Below are positions 42,588 through 51,475 of a stretch of DNA of 64,000 bases, in pieces (the first letter of the stretch is position 1; the number at the start of each line of letters is the position of its first letter). The stretch spans positions 32,057-96,056 of the forward strand of contig CAYWDH010000005.1 of the NCBI GenBank assembly GCA_964456985.1. Direction: 5' to 3'. The position numbers were made by a program, and so were the translations under genes. Source of the DNA: WJMT01 sp964456985 (GTDB lineage: Bacteria > Acidobacteriota > Aminicenantia > Aminicenantales > Aminicenantaceae). Under the pieces are notes generated by a model. The model was given only the letters and a program-made list of their open reading frames with translations. It was not told the DNA's origin and made no database searches.

Positions 42588-44438
42588 ATGCCCGGAAGTG
42601 TTATGGCATCAGAAAAAAAGACTAAACAACAACTAATAAATGAAATTGAAAAACTGCGCCGGAGAATATCAGAACTTGAAAAATCAGAATCCCAATGCCA
42701 AATAGAGAGGAAAAAACGGAAGGAAAGCGAAGAGAGGTTCCGCGGTCTCTCTGAAACTTTGTTTGAGGGACTCCTGCTGCATAAAAAAGGAATATTACTG
42801 GATGCAAACAAAAAGGCTACTGAGATGTTCGGATATAACCTGAAAGAAGTCATAGGCAGGAATGTGCTGGAATTTGCGGCTCCTGAATCAAAGGAGATAA
42901 TAAAAAAAAATATCCTTTCAGGCGGAGAAGAACCTTATGAAGCCAAAGGAGTAAGGAAGGATGGGTCCGTTTTTCCTGTTGAGCTTCACGGAAAGCAGAT
43001 AAAATATAAAGACCAAGAGGCGAGAATCGCTGCTATCAGAGATCTTACCGAACAGAAAAAGGCCGAGCAGTCCTTAAAAGAAAGTGGAGAAAAATATTCC
43101 CTGGTCGTGGAGAACAGCAACGATGCCATCATCATCCACCATGACGGGATCATCCAGTTTGCCAACTCCACTTCATCCCAGTTTATAGGAGTGCCTCTCA
43201 GTAAACTGATCGGAAAACCAATCACAGATTTTGTCCACCCCGATTATAAAAAGATCGTCCTGGATAACTTTAGCAAAAGAAAGGCTGGAGAAGATGTCGA
43301 GGATATCTATGAGATCGCTCTTGTCAGAAAAGACGGCTCCTCCTTCCCTGCAGAAATCAATGTTTCCCTTATTCAGTACCAGGGAGAACCGGCCGGGCTT
43401 GTGTTTATAAGGGACATCACCAAGCGCAAAAAAACAGAGGAAGCTCTGAGGGAAAGGGAACAACTGTTGAGCAATGTTTTTCAATCAATGCAGGAAGGTG
43501 TCCTTGTGCTAAACACTGATTTCAAGTGCACTTACTGGAACAAGGGAATGGAACAAATCTCGAAGATTAAAAGGGAAGAAGTTATAGGGAGTATCCCTTG
43601 GAAGAAATTTCAATTCATAAAAGGCAAAATCGAAGAAGCTATGAAAAAAGCAATGAGAGGAAACGTATCCCGCGGTATAGAATTGAAATATTCTTTACCT
43701 GATGGAAAAGAAGGATGGACAACAGAAAGCTATTTCCCTCTGAAAGATGCTCAAGAGAATACCATTGGCGTGATCGGTGTGGTTGAGGATATTACAGAGC
43801 TCAAAGATACAGAGCAAAAAATCAAAAAATCCCTAGAGGAAAAAGAAGTTCTTTTAAAAGAGATCCATCACAGAGTCAAAAACAATATGCAGGTCATCTC
43901 AAGCCTTATCAACATTCAGGCGAATCGCATCAAAGATAAAAAAGCACGGGAGATATTCAGGAACACCAGAAACAGGGTCATGTCCATGGCTCTTGTACAT
44001 GAAAGGCTGTACCGTTCAGAAAATCTGGCCGGAATTGACTTCAAAATGTATATAGAAAGGATGTCAGTCCATCTTATGAGCTACTACAGGGAATTGTCAC
44101 AAAACATAGAATTAAAAACAGATGTAGAAGACATCTTCCTTGATATCACTAAAGCCGTACCCCTTGGGCTTATTACAAATGAATTGATAAGCAACTCTAT
44201 AAAACATGCTTTTTCAAAAAGAAAAAAAGGGAAGGTAACCATAGAGTTTTATAAAAAGGGAAAAACATACCACCTGAACATCGGAGACAACGGTATAGGA
44301 TTTCCTAAAGACCTGGATTTCAGGAAGGTGGAATCAATGGGGATGGATCTGGTGAATTCCCTTGTAAAGCAGATCAACGGCGTCATACAGCTTATCAGGC
44401 ATAAAGGCACTCTTTTCAAGATCACCTTTACAGAATAA
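42588..44438 (+). CDS. PAS-domain sensor histidine kinase (HisKA_2 type)
   Basis: A 616-aa soluble kinase. An N-terminal coiled coil (KKTKQQLINEIEKLRRRISELEKSE) is followed by three PAS domains: FRGLSETLFEGLLLHKKGILLDANKKATEMFGY, YSLVVENSNDAIIIHHDGIIQFANSTSSQFIG and LLSNVFQSMQEGVLVLNTDFKCTYWNKG. Each ends in a PAC motif. HisKA_2 comes next, with the phospho-His in EVLLKEIHHRVKNNMQVISSL, then a HATPase (LGLITNELISNSIKHAF, DNGIGFP). Its partner regulator is not encoded nearby. The start could also be Met6 (42603). It stands alone, 180 bp after the permease gene. Confidence 0.9.
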   Translation: MPGSVMASEKKTKQQLINEIEKLRRRISELEKSESQCQIERKKRKESEERFRGLSETLFEGLLLHKKGILLDANKKATEMFGYNLKEVIGRNVLEFAAPESKEIIKKNILSGGEEPYEAKGVRKDGSVFPVELHGKQIKYKDQEARIAAIRDLTEQKKAEQSLKESGEKYSLVVENSNDAIIIHHDGIIQFANSTSSQFIGVPLSKLIGKPITDFVHPDYKKIVLDNFSKRKAGEDVEDIYEIALVRKDGSSFPAEINVSLIQYQGEPAGLVFIRDITKRKKTEEALREREQLLSNVFQSMQEGVLVLNTDFKCTYWNKGMEQISKIKREEVIGSIPWKKFQFIKGKIEEAMKKAMRGNVSRGIELKYSLPDGKEGWTTESYFPLKDAQENTIGVIGVVEDITELKDTEQKIKKSLEEKEVLLKEIHHRVKNNMQVISSLINIQANRIKDKKAREIFRNTRNRVMSMALVHERLYRSENLAGIDFKMYIERMSVHLMSYYRELSQNIELKTDVEDIFLDITKAVPLGLITNELISNSIKHAFSKRKKGKVTIEFYKKGKTYHLNIGDNGIGFPKDLDFRKVESMGMDLVNSLVKQINGVIQLIRHKGTLFKITFTE

Positions 44439-44627
44439 TCGCCTTTATGAGAAACGTGCATCCCTTCTTATTAAGATAATCATCCAGTTTTAGAAAAGCA
44501 AGATTTCTCGGGTGAAAAAAGCATAAATAATAAAATTCACTTTAAATCTTTCCGCTTCTCGTGTATATTTGTTCAATTGTATTGAAATCTTTACAGAATG
44601 ATAAACTCCGTATATTAGAAGAATGCC

Positions 44628-46028
44628 ATGGAATCTGAAGAACATATGACCAAAGGGGTAAAAATCCTTTTGGGCGACCCTAAAAAAGCCATTTTAAAGC
44701 TTTCCGCTCCCATGATGCTGGCCATGCTGCTTCAGGCTGTTTATAACATTGCGGACGGTATCTGGGTTGCCGGACTGGGAGCCGACCAGTTGGCTGCCGT
44801 AGGACTCTTCTTCCCGTTTTTTATGATCATTGTCGCTTTGGGAGCCGGAATCGGGGTGGGAGGAAGCTCAGCGATTTCCCGGAGAATCGGAGAACGAAAT
44901 AAGAAAGCTGCAGAAAACACAGCTGCCCATACTCTTGTATTTGCCTTAGGTCTTTCACTGATCATCAGTATGGGGGCACTTCCTTTTACAGGAAAACTCT
45001 TTCAATCCCTATCAGGAAACGGTGAAGTGGGGCGTATGGCTGCCAATTATGCCCGCATACTTTTTGCAGGCACTTTCATCCTTGTTTTCTCTCATATAGC
45101 AAACGCGCTTCTCAGAGGAGAGGGAGCAGCTAAAAAAGCCATGTACGGATTAGCGGTCGGATCACTCCTGAACATTGTCCTTGATCCCTTATTCATATAC
45201 GGCTTCAAACTGGGAGTGGTAGGTGCTGCCTGGGCTACTCTGATTTCCATTACGATCTCCGCACTGATATTCTTCTACTGGATATTCATCCAGAAAAAAA
45301 CTTACCTCCGGATCACATTCTATGATTTTAAGCCGGACATGGGGATTCTGAGGGAAATTCTTTCAGTCGGCTTTCCATCCTCTTTAGCTCAGCTTTCCAT
45401 GTCAGCGGCCATGATCGTGCTGAATATCGTGGTCATCCAGGCCGGAGGAACAGACGGAGTGGCTGTTTTCACAAGCGGTTGGCGTATCGTAATGGTGGGC
45501 ACCATCCCTCTTATAGGAATGGCCACAGGAGTTGTCTCTGTGACTGGGGCGGCTTTCGGCGCAAGAGACAAACAAAAATTGAAAACCGCCTTTTTATATG
45601 CGGTTAAAATCGGTGTTCTTATCGAACTGGGAGTTGGAATCCTTGTGGCTCTGTTCGCCGGCCATATAAGCTATATTTTCAGCTATTCCAAAGAAGCCTC
45701 CCGTATCCAGGATGAGCTGACTAAATTCCTCAGGATTACCACGCTATTCTACCCTGCAGTCCCCCTGGGGATGCTCACTTCTGCCATGTTTCGAGGCATA
45801 GGAAAGGGCACCCGTTCTCTGATCGTGACCATCCTTCGGACCATTATCCTTCAGGTTCCCATATGCTATCTTCTCGCTATCACTTTTGGGCTCGGTCTTA
45901 ACGGGGTTTGGGCGGGAATCGTTGCCGGAAATGTGGCTGCTGTGGGAATCAGCTTTTCATGGGGAAAATATACGGTCGAACACGTGATAAAAAAAAGGGC
46001 GGCATTAGAGAATCAGGCCGCCCTTTAG
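44628..46028 (+). CDS. MATE-family multidrug/drug efflux transporter
   Basis: A 466-aa membrane protein with about 12 helices. The start KILLGDPKKAILKLSAPMMLAMLLQAVYNIADGIWVAGLG is typical of the MATE/DinF group. It has two pseudo-symmetrical halves, with ISRRIGERNKKAAENTAAH after the second helix and AAFGARDKQKLKTAF in the matching position of the second half. It would expel cations or metabolites using Na+ or H+. An alternative start is Met7 (44646). A strong hairpin terminator overlaps its last codons. Confidence 0.9.
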   Translation: MESEEHMTKGVKILLGDPKKAILKLSAPMMLAMLLQAVYNIADGIWVAGLGADQLAAVGLFFPFFMIIVALGAGIGVGGSSAISRRIGERNKKAAENTAAHTLVFALGLSLIISMGALPFTGKLFQSLSGNGEVGRMAANYARILFAGTFILVFSHIANALLRGEGAAKKAMYGLAVGSLLNIVLDPLFIYGFKLGVVGAAWATLISITISALIFFYWIFIQKKTYLRITFYDFKPDMGILREILSVGFPSSLAQLSMSAAMIVLNIVVIQAGGTDGVAVFTSGWRIVMVGTIPLIGMATGVVSVTGAAFGARDKQKLKTAFLYAVKIGVLIELGVGILVALFAGHISYIFSYSKEASRIQDELTKFLRITTLFYPAVPLGMLTSAMFRGIGKGTRSLIVTILRTIILQVPICYLLAITFGLGLNGVWAGIVAGNVAAVGISFSWGKYTVEHVIKKRAALENQAAL

Positions 46029-46037
46029 AATTTTTTG
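45994..46037. terminator. Bidirectional terminator overlapping the MATE stop codon
   Basis: aaagggcggc (45,994-46,003) and gccgcccttt (46,017-46,026) form a 10-bp perfect stem; A-runs precede it and gaatttttt follows, so it can stop transcription in both directions between these convergent genes. Confidence 0.75.
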
Positions 46038-47030
46038 TTATTTGGCTTTCCTCAGCAGGATATCCCCTTCGTTGTTGCTGAACACATAAACAGGACCGCC
46101 CCCGTTTATTCTGGCGTATATATACCTATTGAAAGAGATATCAAAATACTCTCCACGTGCTAAGTCTCTTGCTCCCCTGAGGCTGACAGCAAGATCTCCC
46201 AGAGATTCACCTGAAACAACAACCGGAGCTTCGGGGGGTTTGGGAGGAGTGAGGTAATAAAAACTTCTTAAATTTTCTCTCTTTAGATTTTTCAGCTTAT
46301 CCGAGTCAAAATCAAATCCTTCATCCGGATTACGGACGATCTGGAGGTCAAAATCAGTGTACACTTCGCCCTCGCCCGATTTCATCTTGAGGTTGGCTTT
46401 GGTGTCTGAGGGAAGAGTGATATCTATATCCCCCTGCCAGGAGGTGAAAGACATGGGAAGGTCCGGAGACACGCTCTTGAACACGGCCTTGATCTCTCCG
46501 TCATAAGCATGGGCCACCACCGCACCGGAGATCCCTGTTAAATCGATGTCTCCGTTGTGATTGGTGACTTCTATCTCTCCATTTACGTTTTCGATCCTCA
46601 CATCCCCATTCTCATTAGCGCTGATGCTTACGGAAGTGGCATAAGGCACTCTGATGAAGAGGTCCACCGTCTGCTTGTAAGAACTCACGCTGATGCGCAT
46701 CACATTTTCGTCTTCCATGACTCTAAGCCCTGTGGTATCGACCTGGATAAGCTTCAGCCCTCTGGCTTTTTCATTCCTTTTGATCTCTTCTTCTGTCACC
46801 AGTTTCTCCCTCACCCTGGCTTCCACCACGACCTCTTTCCCGTTATATCCAGTAACAGTGATGCTGCCGTTGTGCACTCCTGCTTTGACCAGCCCCGGCT
46901 TATCCGGATTGGAAAACGGGACCGTGGCTTTGTCCGTGGCCTTTTCCTGGGCACAGAGAAAACCGCCTATCATGAGGATAGCCAGAGCAATCCCTAAAAA
47001 TCGAACATTTACTTTGATTGTTTTTTTCAT
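46038..47030 (-). CDS. Exported DUF4097-type beta-strand repeat protein
   Basis: A 330-aa protein. A signal peptide (FLGIALAILMIGGFLCAQE) leads into a repetitive right-handed beta structure in which short strands alternate with N/G/D turns: VHNGSITVTGYNGKEVVVEA, ANENGDVRIENVNGEIEVTNHNGDIDLTGISGAVVAHAYDGEI, PMSFTSWQGDIDITLPS and KMKSGEGEVYTDFD. This is characteristic of DUF4097 (adhesin-like repeats). Such proteins are usually encoded with ECF sigma/anti-sigma pairs, as here, and are thought to be periplasmic scaffolds in envelope stress. It is likely the last gene of the operon. Confidence 0.8.
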   Translation of the reverse strand: MKKTIKVNVRFLGIALAILMIGGFLCAQEKATDKATVPFSNPDKPGLVKAGVHNGSITVTGYNGKEVVVEARVREKLVTEEEIKRNEKARGLKLIQVDTTGLRVMEDENVMRISVSSYKQTVDLFIRVPYATSVSISANENGDVRIENVNGEIEVTNHNGDIDLTGISGAVVAHAYDGEIKAVFKSVSPDLPMSFTSWQGDIDITLPSDTKANLKMKSGEGEVYTDFDLQIVRNPDEGFDFDSDKLKNLKRENLRSFYYLTPPKPPEAPVVVSGESLGDLAVSLRGARDLARGEYFDISFNRYIYARINGGGPVYVFSNNEGDILLRKAK

Positions 47031-47095
47031 TTATTTTCTCCTTTGCTTTCTTTTCAATCTATGAATAATCTCCTTTTTCACAGAATTTTTCTCCT

Positions 47096-47908
47096 TTAAA
47101 AACTCAACCTTTGAATACCCTGTTCAGCCCTGTCCTTGATTTCAGGATCCACACCCTCTTGCTCCAGAAGGCTTTTCAGGGCATCCACTGCTTTTCTTTC
47201 CCGGATGCTGACTATAAGGTCAATGAGTGAGGCTTGGACCATGGGCGAAGTCTGCTTGGACAAGGAGTCGATCAATCCCTGTTTGACCTTGGGGTGATCG
47301 TGGAAAAGATACAGAGCATCCACCGCAGCCAACCTCACATTCACACTCGGGTCTGAGTTGAGAGTGGACAGCAGTTTGTCCAGCAGCTTGTCATCCGGCT
47401 TGACCAGAGTATAGCTCATGTTTATTCCCTGAAGCCTTTCACTGGCTGAGTCCTGATCAATGAGGGATGCAGCCAGAGACTGCCTCATAGTCTGGACCTC
47501 ATCCACCAGCACCGTATTTACAGCTTCCTTATGAGGGATGACCGTCCATACATTTCCGATGACCAATCCCAACACAAGCATTCCCAGGGTCAGGGCAAAC
47601 TGAAAAGCCGGTTTCCTGGGCCACAGGTTCTTGAGACGGGAAAAAAGACCTTTCCTTTGTTTTCTGCTTTTTTCTTCTTCCGCCTGTTTGTATTCTTGAA
47701 GCATGCTGTAGAACCGGGTGCGGATTCTATCACCGGGCTTCTCCTCTTCGAGAACCCCCAGCTTCGTCCATATTTCGGTCAGCGACTCAAGTTCCCTGCG
47801 GCATGCGTCGCATTCAGCTACATGCGCCTGGATTTTTTCTCTTTCCTTTTTTAAAAGCTGACCGGTCAAATACTCCACAAACTTCTCCTCTATATTTTCG
47901 CATGTCAT
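47096..47908 (-). CDS. Anti-sigma factor with zinc finger and HEAT-like repeats
   Basis: A 270-aa membrane-bound protein. The N-terminal zf-HC2 domain has CENIEEKFVEYLTG followed by HVAECDACRRELE (HxxxCxxC), the zinc site of ZAS anti-sigma factors, which binds the ECF sigma. A single TM (about 102-121, FALTLGMLVLGLVIGNVWTV) leads to a periplasmic tail that resembles HEAT/armadillo repeats (NVRLAAVDALYLFHDHPKVKQGLIDSL, PMVQASLIDLIVSIRERKAVDALKSLL). It starts 4 bp inside the sigma gene's end. It would release sigma when an envelope signal is sensed. Confidence 0.85.
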   Translation of the reverse strand: MTCENIEEKFVEYLTGQLLKKEREKIQAHVAECDACRRELESLTEIWTKLGVLEEEKPGDRIRTRFYSMLQEYKQAEEEKSRKQRKGLFSRLKNLWPRKPAFQFALTLGMLVLGLVIGNVWTVIPHKEAVNTVLVDEVQTMRQSLAASLIDQDSASERLQGINMSYTLVKPDDKLLDKLLSTLNSDPSVNVRLAAVDALYLFHDHPKVKQGLIDSLSKQTSPMVQASLIDLIVSIRERKAVDALKSLLEQEGVDPEIKDRAEQGIQRLSF

Positions 47909-48462
47909 GACGGAACACCTCCCTGCAGCTCAAGATAGATTTCTCCAAGCTGCTTGACAGCCCTGTGAATACTGGCTTTTATAGTCCCTTCTTTGCATCC
48001 AAAAAGCTCTGCGATTTCCTTGTACTTCATATCCTGAAAACGGCTCAGTATCAGGGCTTCCCTTTTCTTCACAGGAAGCAGAGAAAGAGCTTCCTGGATA
48101 AGTTCTTTATCCTTCTTCTGCTCAAGAGTATGCACGGGGGAACCCTCTTCGCTTTCCGGCTCTTCAAACTGGTCCTCCAAATTATATGTCTCTTTGTTTT
48201 TTCTCAGGTAGTCCACATGCACATTTCTTGCAACACGATACATCCATACCGTGAACCTCCCTCTTCCTTCATAAGAGGAACGGTACTTGAGCATACGGAT
48301 AAACACATCCTGCACCAAGTCTTCACTCAGGTTGTGGGATCCGGTCAATCGCAAGAAAAAGTTGAAGATCTTCACATGATGCCTCTCAAATAAAATGGCT
48401 AATTTTTCAACCTGTCCGTCTCTTACTTTTTCCATAATAGCGCTGTCTGATAAAGATTCCAT
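47905..48462 (-). CDS. ECF-type RNA polymerase sigma factor
   Basis: A 185-aa sigma-70-family factor. Region 2 (about 25-90) has FNFFLRLTGSHNLSEDLVQDVFIRMLKYRSSYEGRGRFTVWMYRVARNVHVDYLR. Region 4 (about 125-175) has EALSLLPVKKREALILSRFQDMKYKEIAELFGCKEGTIKASIHRAVKQL, which binds the -35 element. The acidic linker (LEDQFEEPESEEG) is typical. It is co-translated with the anti-sigma factor and followed by the DUF4097 gene. Its own promoter should lie in the 180-bp divergent region with the propeller regulator. Confidence 0.95.
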   Translation of the reverse strand: MESLSDSAIMEKVRDGQVEKLAILFERHHVKIFNFFLRLTGSHNLSEDLVQDVFIRMLKYRSSYEGRGRFTVWMYRVARNVHVDYLRKNKETYNLEDQFEEPESEEGSPVHTLEQKKDKELIQEALSLLPVKKREALILSRFQDMKYKEIAELFGCKEGTIKASIHRAVKQLGEIYLELQGGVPS

Positions 48463-48642
48463 TCTGTTTGTCCTTTATTCAGCTGTCATTTATATAGACT
48501 CCATTATACTTAAAAAGTTACAAAATGATTTCAGTTTTTTCATGTTTGCTTTTTTTGGGATAGTTTGTATATTATCATAACTGTTCCAAGCTATTTATAA
48601 AGATATGGCTGCATTCTTATCACACATAAAAGAGGGCTTATT

Positions 48643-51348
48643 GTGAAAAAAACATCCTTGTTCTTTTTATTCCTGCTGGCTCCGGGCTTTTTGTTTTCCT
48701 CTGCACAAAGATTTATTCGATTCGAACATATTTTTCCCAATTATAATTCGGTTCCCATTTCTGTTGTCTCAAGTATCCTGCAGGACAGAGAAGGCTTTCT
48801 GTGGTTTGGGACGAATGAAGGATTAGCCAAGTATGACGGATACCGCTTCACTCTTTTCACTCCTCATCAGTCCGGCCAGGAATCCCCTGTTCGGCCGGCC
48901 TCTGTCTTTCCCATAATAGAGGACAGCCATGGAGATATCTGGCTTGGGACTAACGGGAACGGGCTTTTTCGGTTCGACGTACAAAAAGAGGAATTTTTTC
49001 AATTCATGCACGACCCTGAGGACCCTGTAGGTCTAACCAAAAACATAATTCTATCCTTACAGGAAGATAAAATCGGCGATCTGTATATCGGAACCCGATT
49101 TAACGGCCTCTTCCGCTATGAGAGACAAAACAGAGAATTCACCAGGATCTCCTTAGGGGAGAATGTTCAAACCATCTGGGGCCTTCTGATAGACAGCCAA
49201 AACAATATCTGGGCCGGAACTCAGGGCTCAGGGCTTTTTCGACTTGACCCGGAGACACGGAAAATCCGGAATTACAAACACGATCCCGCAGATCCGCACA
49301 GCATCGGAAGCAACACGGTCTGGTCGATATACCAGGACAGACAAGGGACCATCTGGGTGGGAACAAAAAACGGAGGACTGAACCGGTTCGACAGAGAAAG
49401 TGAGGGATTTACCGCCTGTTTCGGAAACAGATTAGGGAGCAGCAACCTCCGGCATTCAAACATAATTTCCATTTGCGAAGATACAACAGGAAATATCTGG
49501 GTTGGAAACCAGGAGGACGGAATAAGGATATTCGACAGAAAAACAGAACAGTTCACCACTTACAAACATATACCCAATGACCCGGATTCCCTCAGCGGCA
49601 ATTATATCAATGCCCTCTATCAGGATTCATCCGGCATCATGTGGGTCGCGACCCAAAGAGGAGGTATCAACAAATCGCTTAACAATCAGGTAAAATTCAA
49701 ACACTTCAAACACAATCCTTTTGATCCGCAGAGCATCAGTGGCAGCGATGTCCTTTCTCTCTGCAAAGATAAATCGGGATCTCTCTGGATAGGATCCAGC
49801 AGAGGATTGGACAGGATTGATGAAAAGAATGGTCTGATTACTCATTTTATACATGACCCTGATAACGACACAAGCATCAGTGCAGGCGCTGTGCAGGCTG
49901 TCATTAAAGATGAAAGGGGAATGGTATGGGTAGGCATGGACAAAACGGGTCTTAACCGGCTTGATCTCGGGACAGAGATCTTCACTCACTTCAGCCAAAG
50001 AGAGGCTTCGGGAAACAATCTATCCCATAACAAAGTCAATGTGATCCACCAGGATAAAAACGATAAAGATACTTTATGGATCGGCACACAAAACGGACTC
50101 AATCAATTCAATAAAAAAACAGGGCATTTCACTCACTATTTCTCTTCTCCGACAGACTCCTCAAAACTCAGCTCATCCCATATCACAGCCGTCTACGAAG
50201 ACAGCTCAGGTGATCTATGGGTAGGGACGGTATGGGGATTGAACAGAATGGACAAAAAAACAGGAAATTTCACTCGGTTTACGACTGAGTCCAGTGATTC
50301 TCAAAACAATACTGTTCTGGATAATCATATCATCTCGGTTCTTGAAGATAAAAACGGAGTGATATGGATAGGCACTTTCGGAGGAATCAGCAAATATGAC
50401 AGAGCCAATGAGAAATGGGAATACTATACCATCCAAGAGGGTCTTCCAGGGGATATTATCTGCGGGATACTGGAAGATGAAACCGGATGTCTCTGGGTGA
50501 GCTCCAACCGTGGGCTCTTCAAGCTCGATCCAGAAACAGACCGCATCACAACCTATGGAATCTATGATGGGATCCAGTCCCAGCAATTTAACAGAGGAGC
50601 TTTTTTTAAAACCAGTGAGGGCCAAATGTTTTTCGGAGGTGTAAACGGATTTAACAGCTTCTTCCCAAGAGACATAAAGAAGAATCCCTTTATCCCTCCG
50701 GTTGTATGGACAGGCTTCTATATCCATAATAAAAAGTATGACCTAGGGCAACCGCTCTCCTTCCTTAATGACCTGCGGCTCTATTCAAGGACAGGATTTA
50801 TCACGTTTGAATTTGCCGCCCTATGTTTTTTCAATCCGGAAATGAACCAGTTTGCTTTTAAACTGGAAGGACGGGACAAGGACTGGACCTACACAGGTCC
50901 CAACCGCACCATTTCTTTTCAAAGCCCGTCAAAAAAGAAATACATACTTCATGTCAAAGCAGCCAATCCGGATGGAGTCTGGAATGAAAAAGGCCTCTCC
51001 ATCCCTATCTATATGATCCCCCCTTTCTGGAAAACGTGGTGGTTTATAACCTTAACCCTGGCTGTGGTTTCGTTCATTATCCTGTCCTGGGTGCGCACAA
51101 GGGCAAAACTCAGGACCGCCCAAACGGTTAAAAAGGAAAACCTGGAAAAAGTGTTTAAAAAATACAACATCACACAGCGGGAACAGGAAATCATCACAAT
51201 GATACTGGACGGAGCCAACAACAAAGACATTGAGAAAAAGCTCTTTATATCAAGCAGCACGGTCCGCAACCACATCTATAATATATACCAGAAGCTGGGT
51301 ATTCAGAACAGGATCGGACTCGCCAATCTCATTAAAAAGCAGTCTTAA
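48643..51348 (+). CDS. Membrane-tethered propeller regulator with LuxR-type HTH
   Basis: A 901-aa one-component regulator starting at GTG (agaggg upstream). After a signal/anchor, residues about 40-690 form repeated two-component-regulator propeller blades, each with ILQDREGFLWFGTNEGL-type repeats (a DxxGxxWxGT signature repeated about a dozen times). They are followed by a Y_Y_Y domain (about 700-790) and a TM helix (about 795-815, WWFITLTLAVVSFIILSW). The cytoplasmic C-terminus is a GerE/LuxR helix-turn-helix (YNITQREQEIITMILDGANNKDIEKKLFISSSTVRNHIYNIYQKL). Family members usually have a kinase module here; this one binds DNA directly from the membrane. It probably senses a polysaccharide or peptide and regulates the following genes. 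Confidence 0.9.
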   Translation: MKKTSLFFLFLLAPGFLFSSAQRFIRFEHIFPNYNSVPISVVSSILQDREGFLWFGTNEGLAKYDGYRFTLFTPHQSGQESPVRPASVFPIIEDSHGDIWLGTNGNGLFRFDVQKEEFFQFMHDPEDPVGLTKNIILSLQEDKIGDLYIGTRFNGLFRYERQNREFTRISLGENVQTIWGLLIDSQNNIWAGTQGSGLFRLDPETRKIRNYKHDPADPHSIGSNTVWSIYQDRQGTIWVGTKNGGLNRFDRESEGFTACFGNRLGSSNLRHSNIISICEDTTGNIWVGNQEDGIRIFDRKTEQFTTYKHIPNDPDSLSGNYINALYQDSSGIMWVATQRGGINKSLNNQVKFKHFKHNPFDPQSISGSDVLSLCKDKSGSLWIGSSRGLDRIDEKNGLITHFIHDPDNDTSISAGAVQAVIKDERGMVWVGMDKTGLNRLDLGTEIFTHFSQREASGNNLSHNKVNVIHQDKNDKDTLWIGTQNGLNQFNKKTGHFTHYFSSPTDSSKLSSSHITAVYEDSSGDLWVGTVWGLNRMDKKTGNFTRFTTESSDSQNNTVLDNHIISVLEDKNGVIWIGTFGGISKYDRANEKWEYYTIQEGLPGDIICGILEDETGCLWVSSNRGLFKLDPETDRITTYGIYDGIQSQQFNRGAFFKTSEGQMFFGGVNGFNSFFPRDIKKNPFIPPVVWTGFYIHNKKYDLGQPLSFLNDLRLYSRTGFITFEFAALCFFNPEMNQFAFKLEGRDKDWTYTGPNRTISFQSPSKKKYILHVKAANPDGVWNEKGLSIPIYMIPPFWKTWWFITLTLAVVSFIILSWVRTRAKLRTAQTVKKENLEKVFKKYNITQREQEIITMILDGANNKDIEKKLFISSSTVRNHIYNIYQKLGIQNRIGLANLIKKQS

Positions 51349-51475
51349 GTTCTTTATTCTTTAGGAAAGGCCCTCCGTCTAGGAAAAAAGTTCTAACTTC
51401 GAAAATAGGACTTTTGTCTATGGAAATCCCCCTTTTATTCCTTTATATTGAATCCGAAAAAGGAATCTTTTAAGA

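Noticed and set aside
49627..51275. Several antisense frames in the propeller regulator
   Set aside because: Repetitive blades give long reverse frames; none has recognisable domains or a ribosome-binding site.
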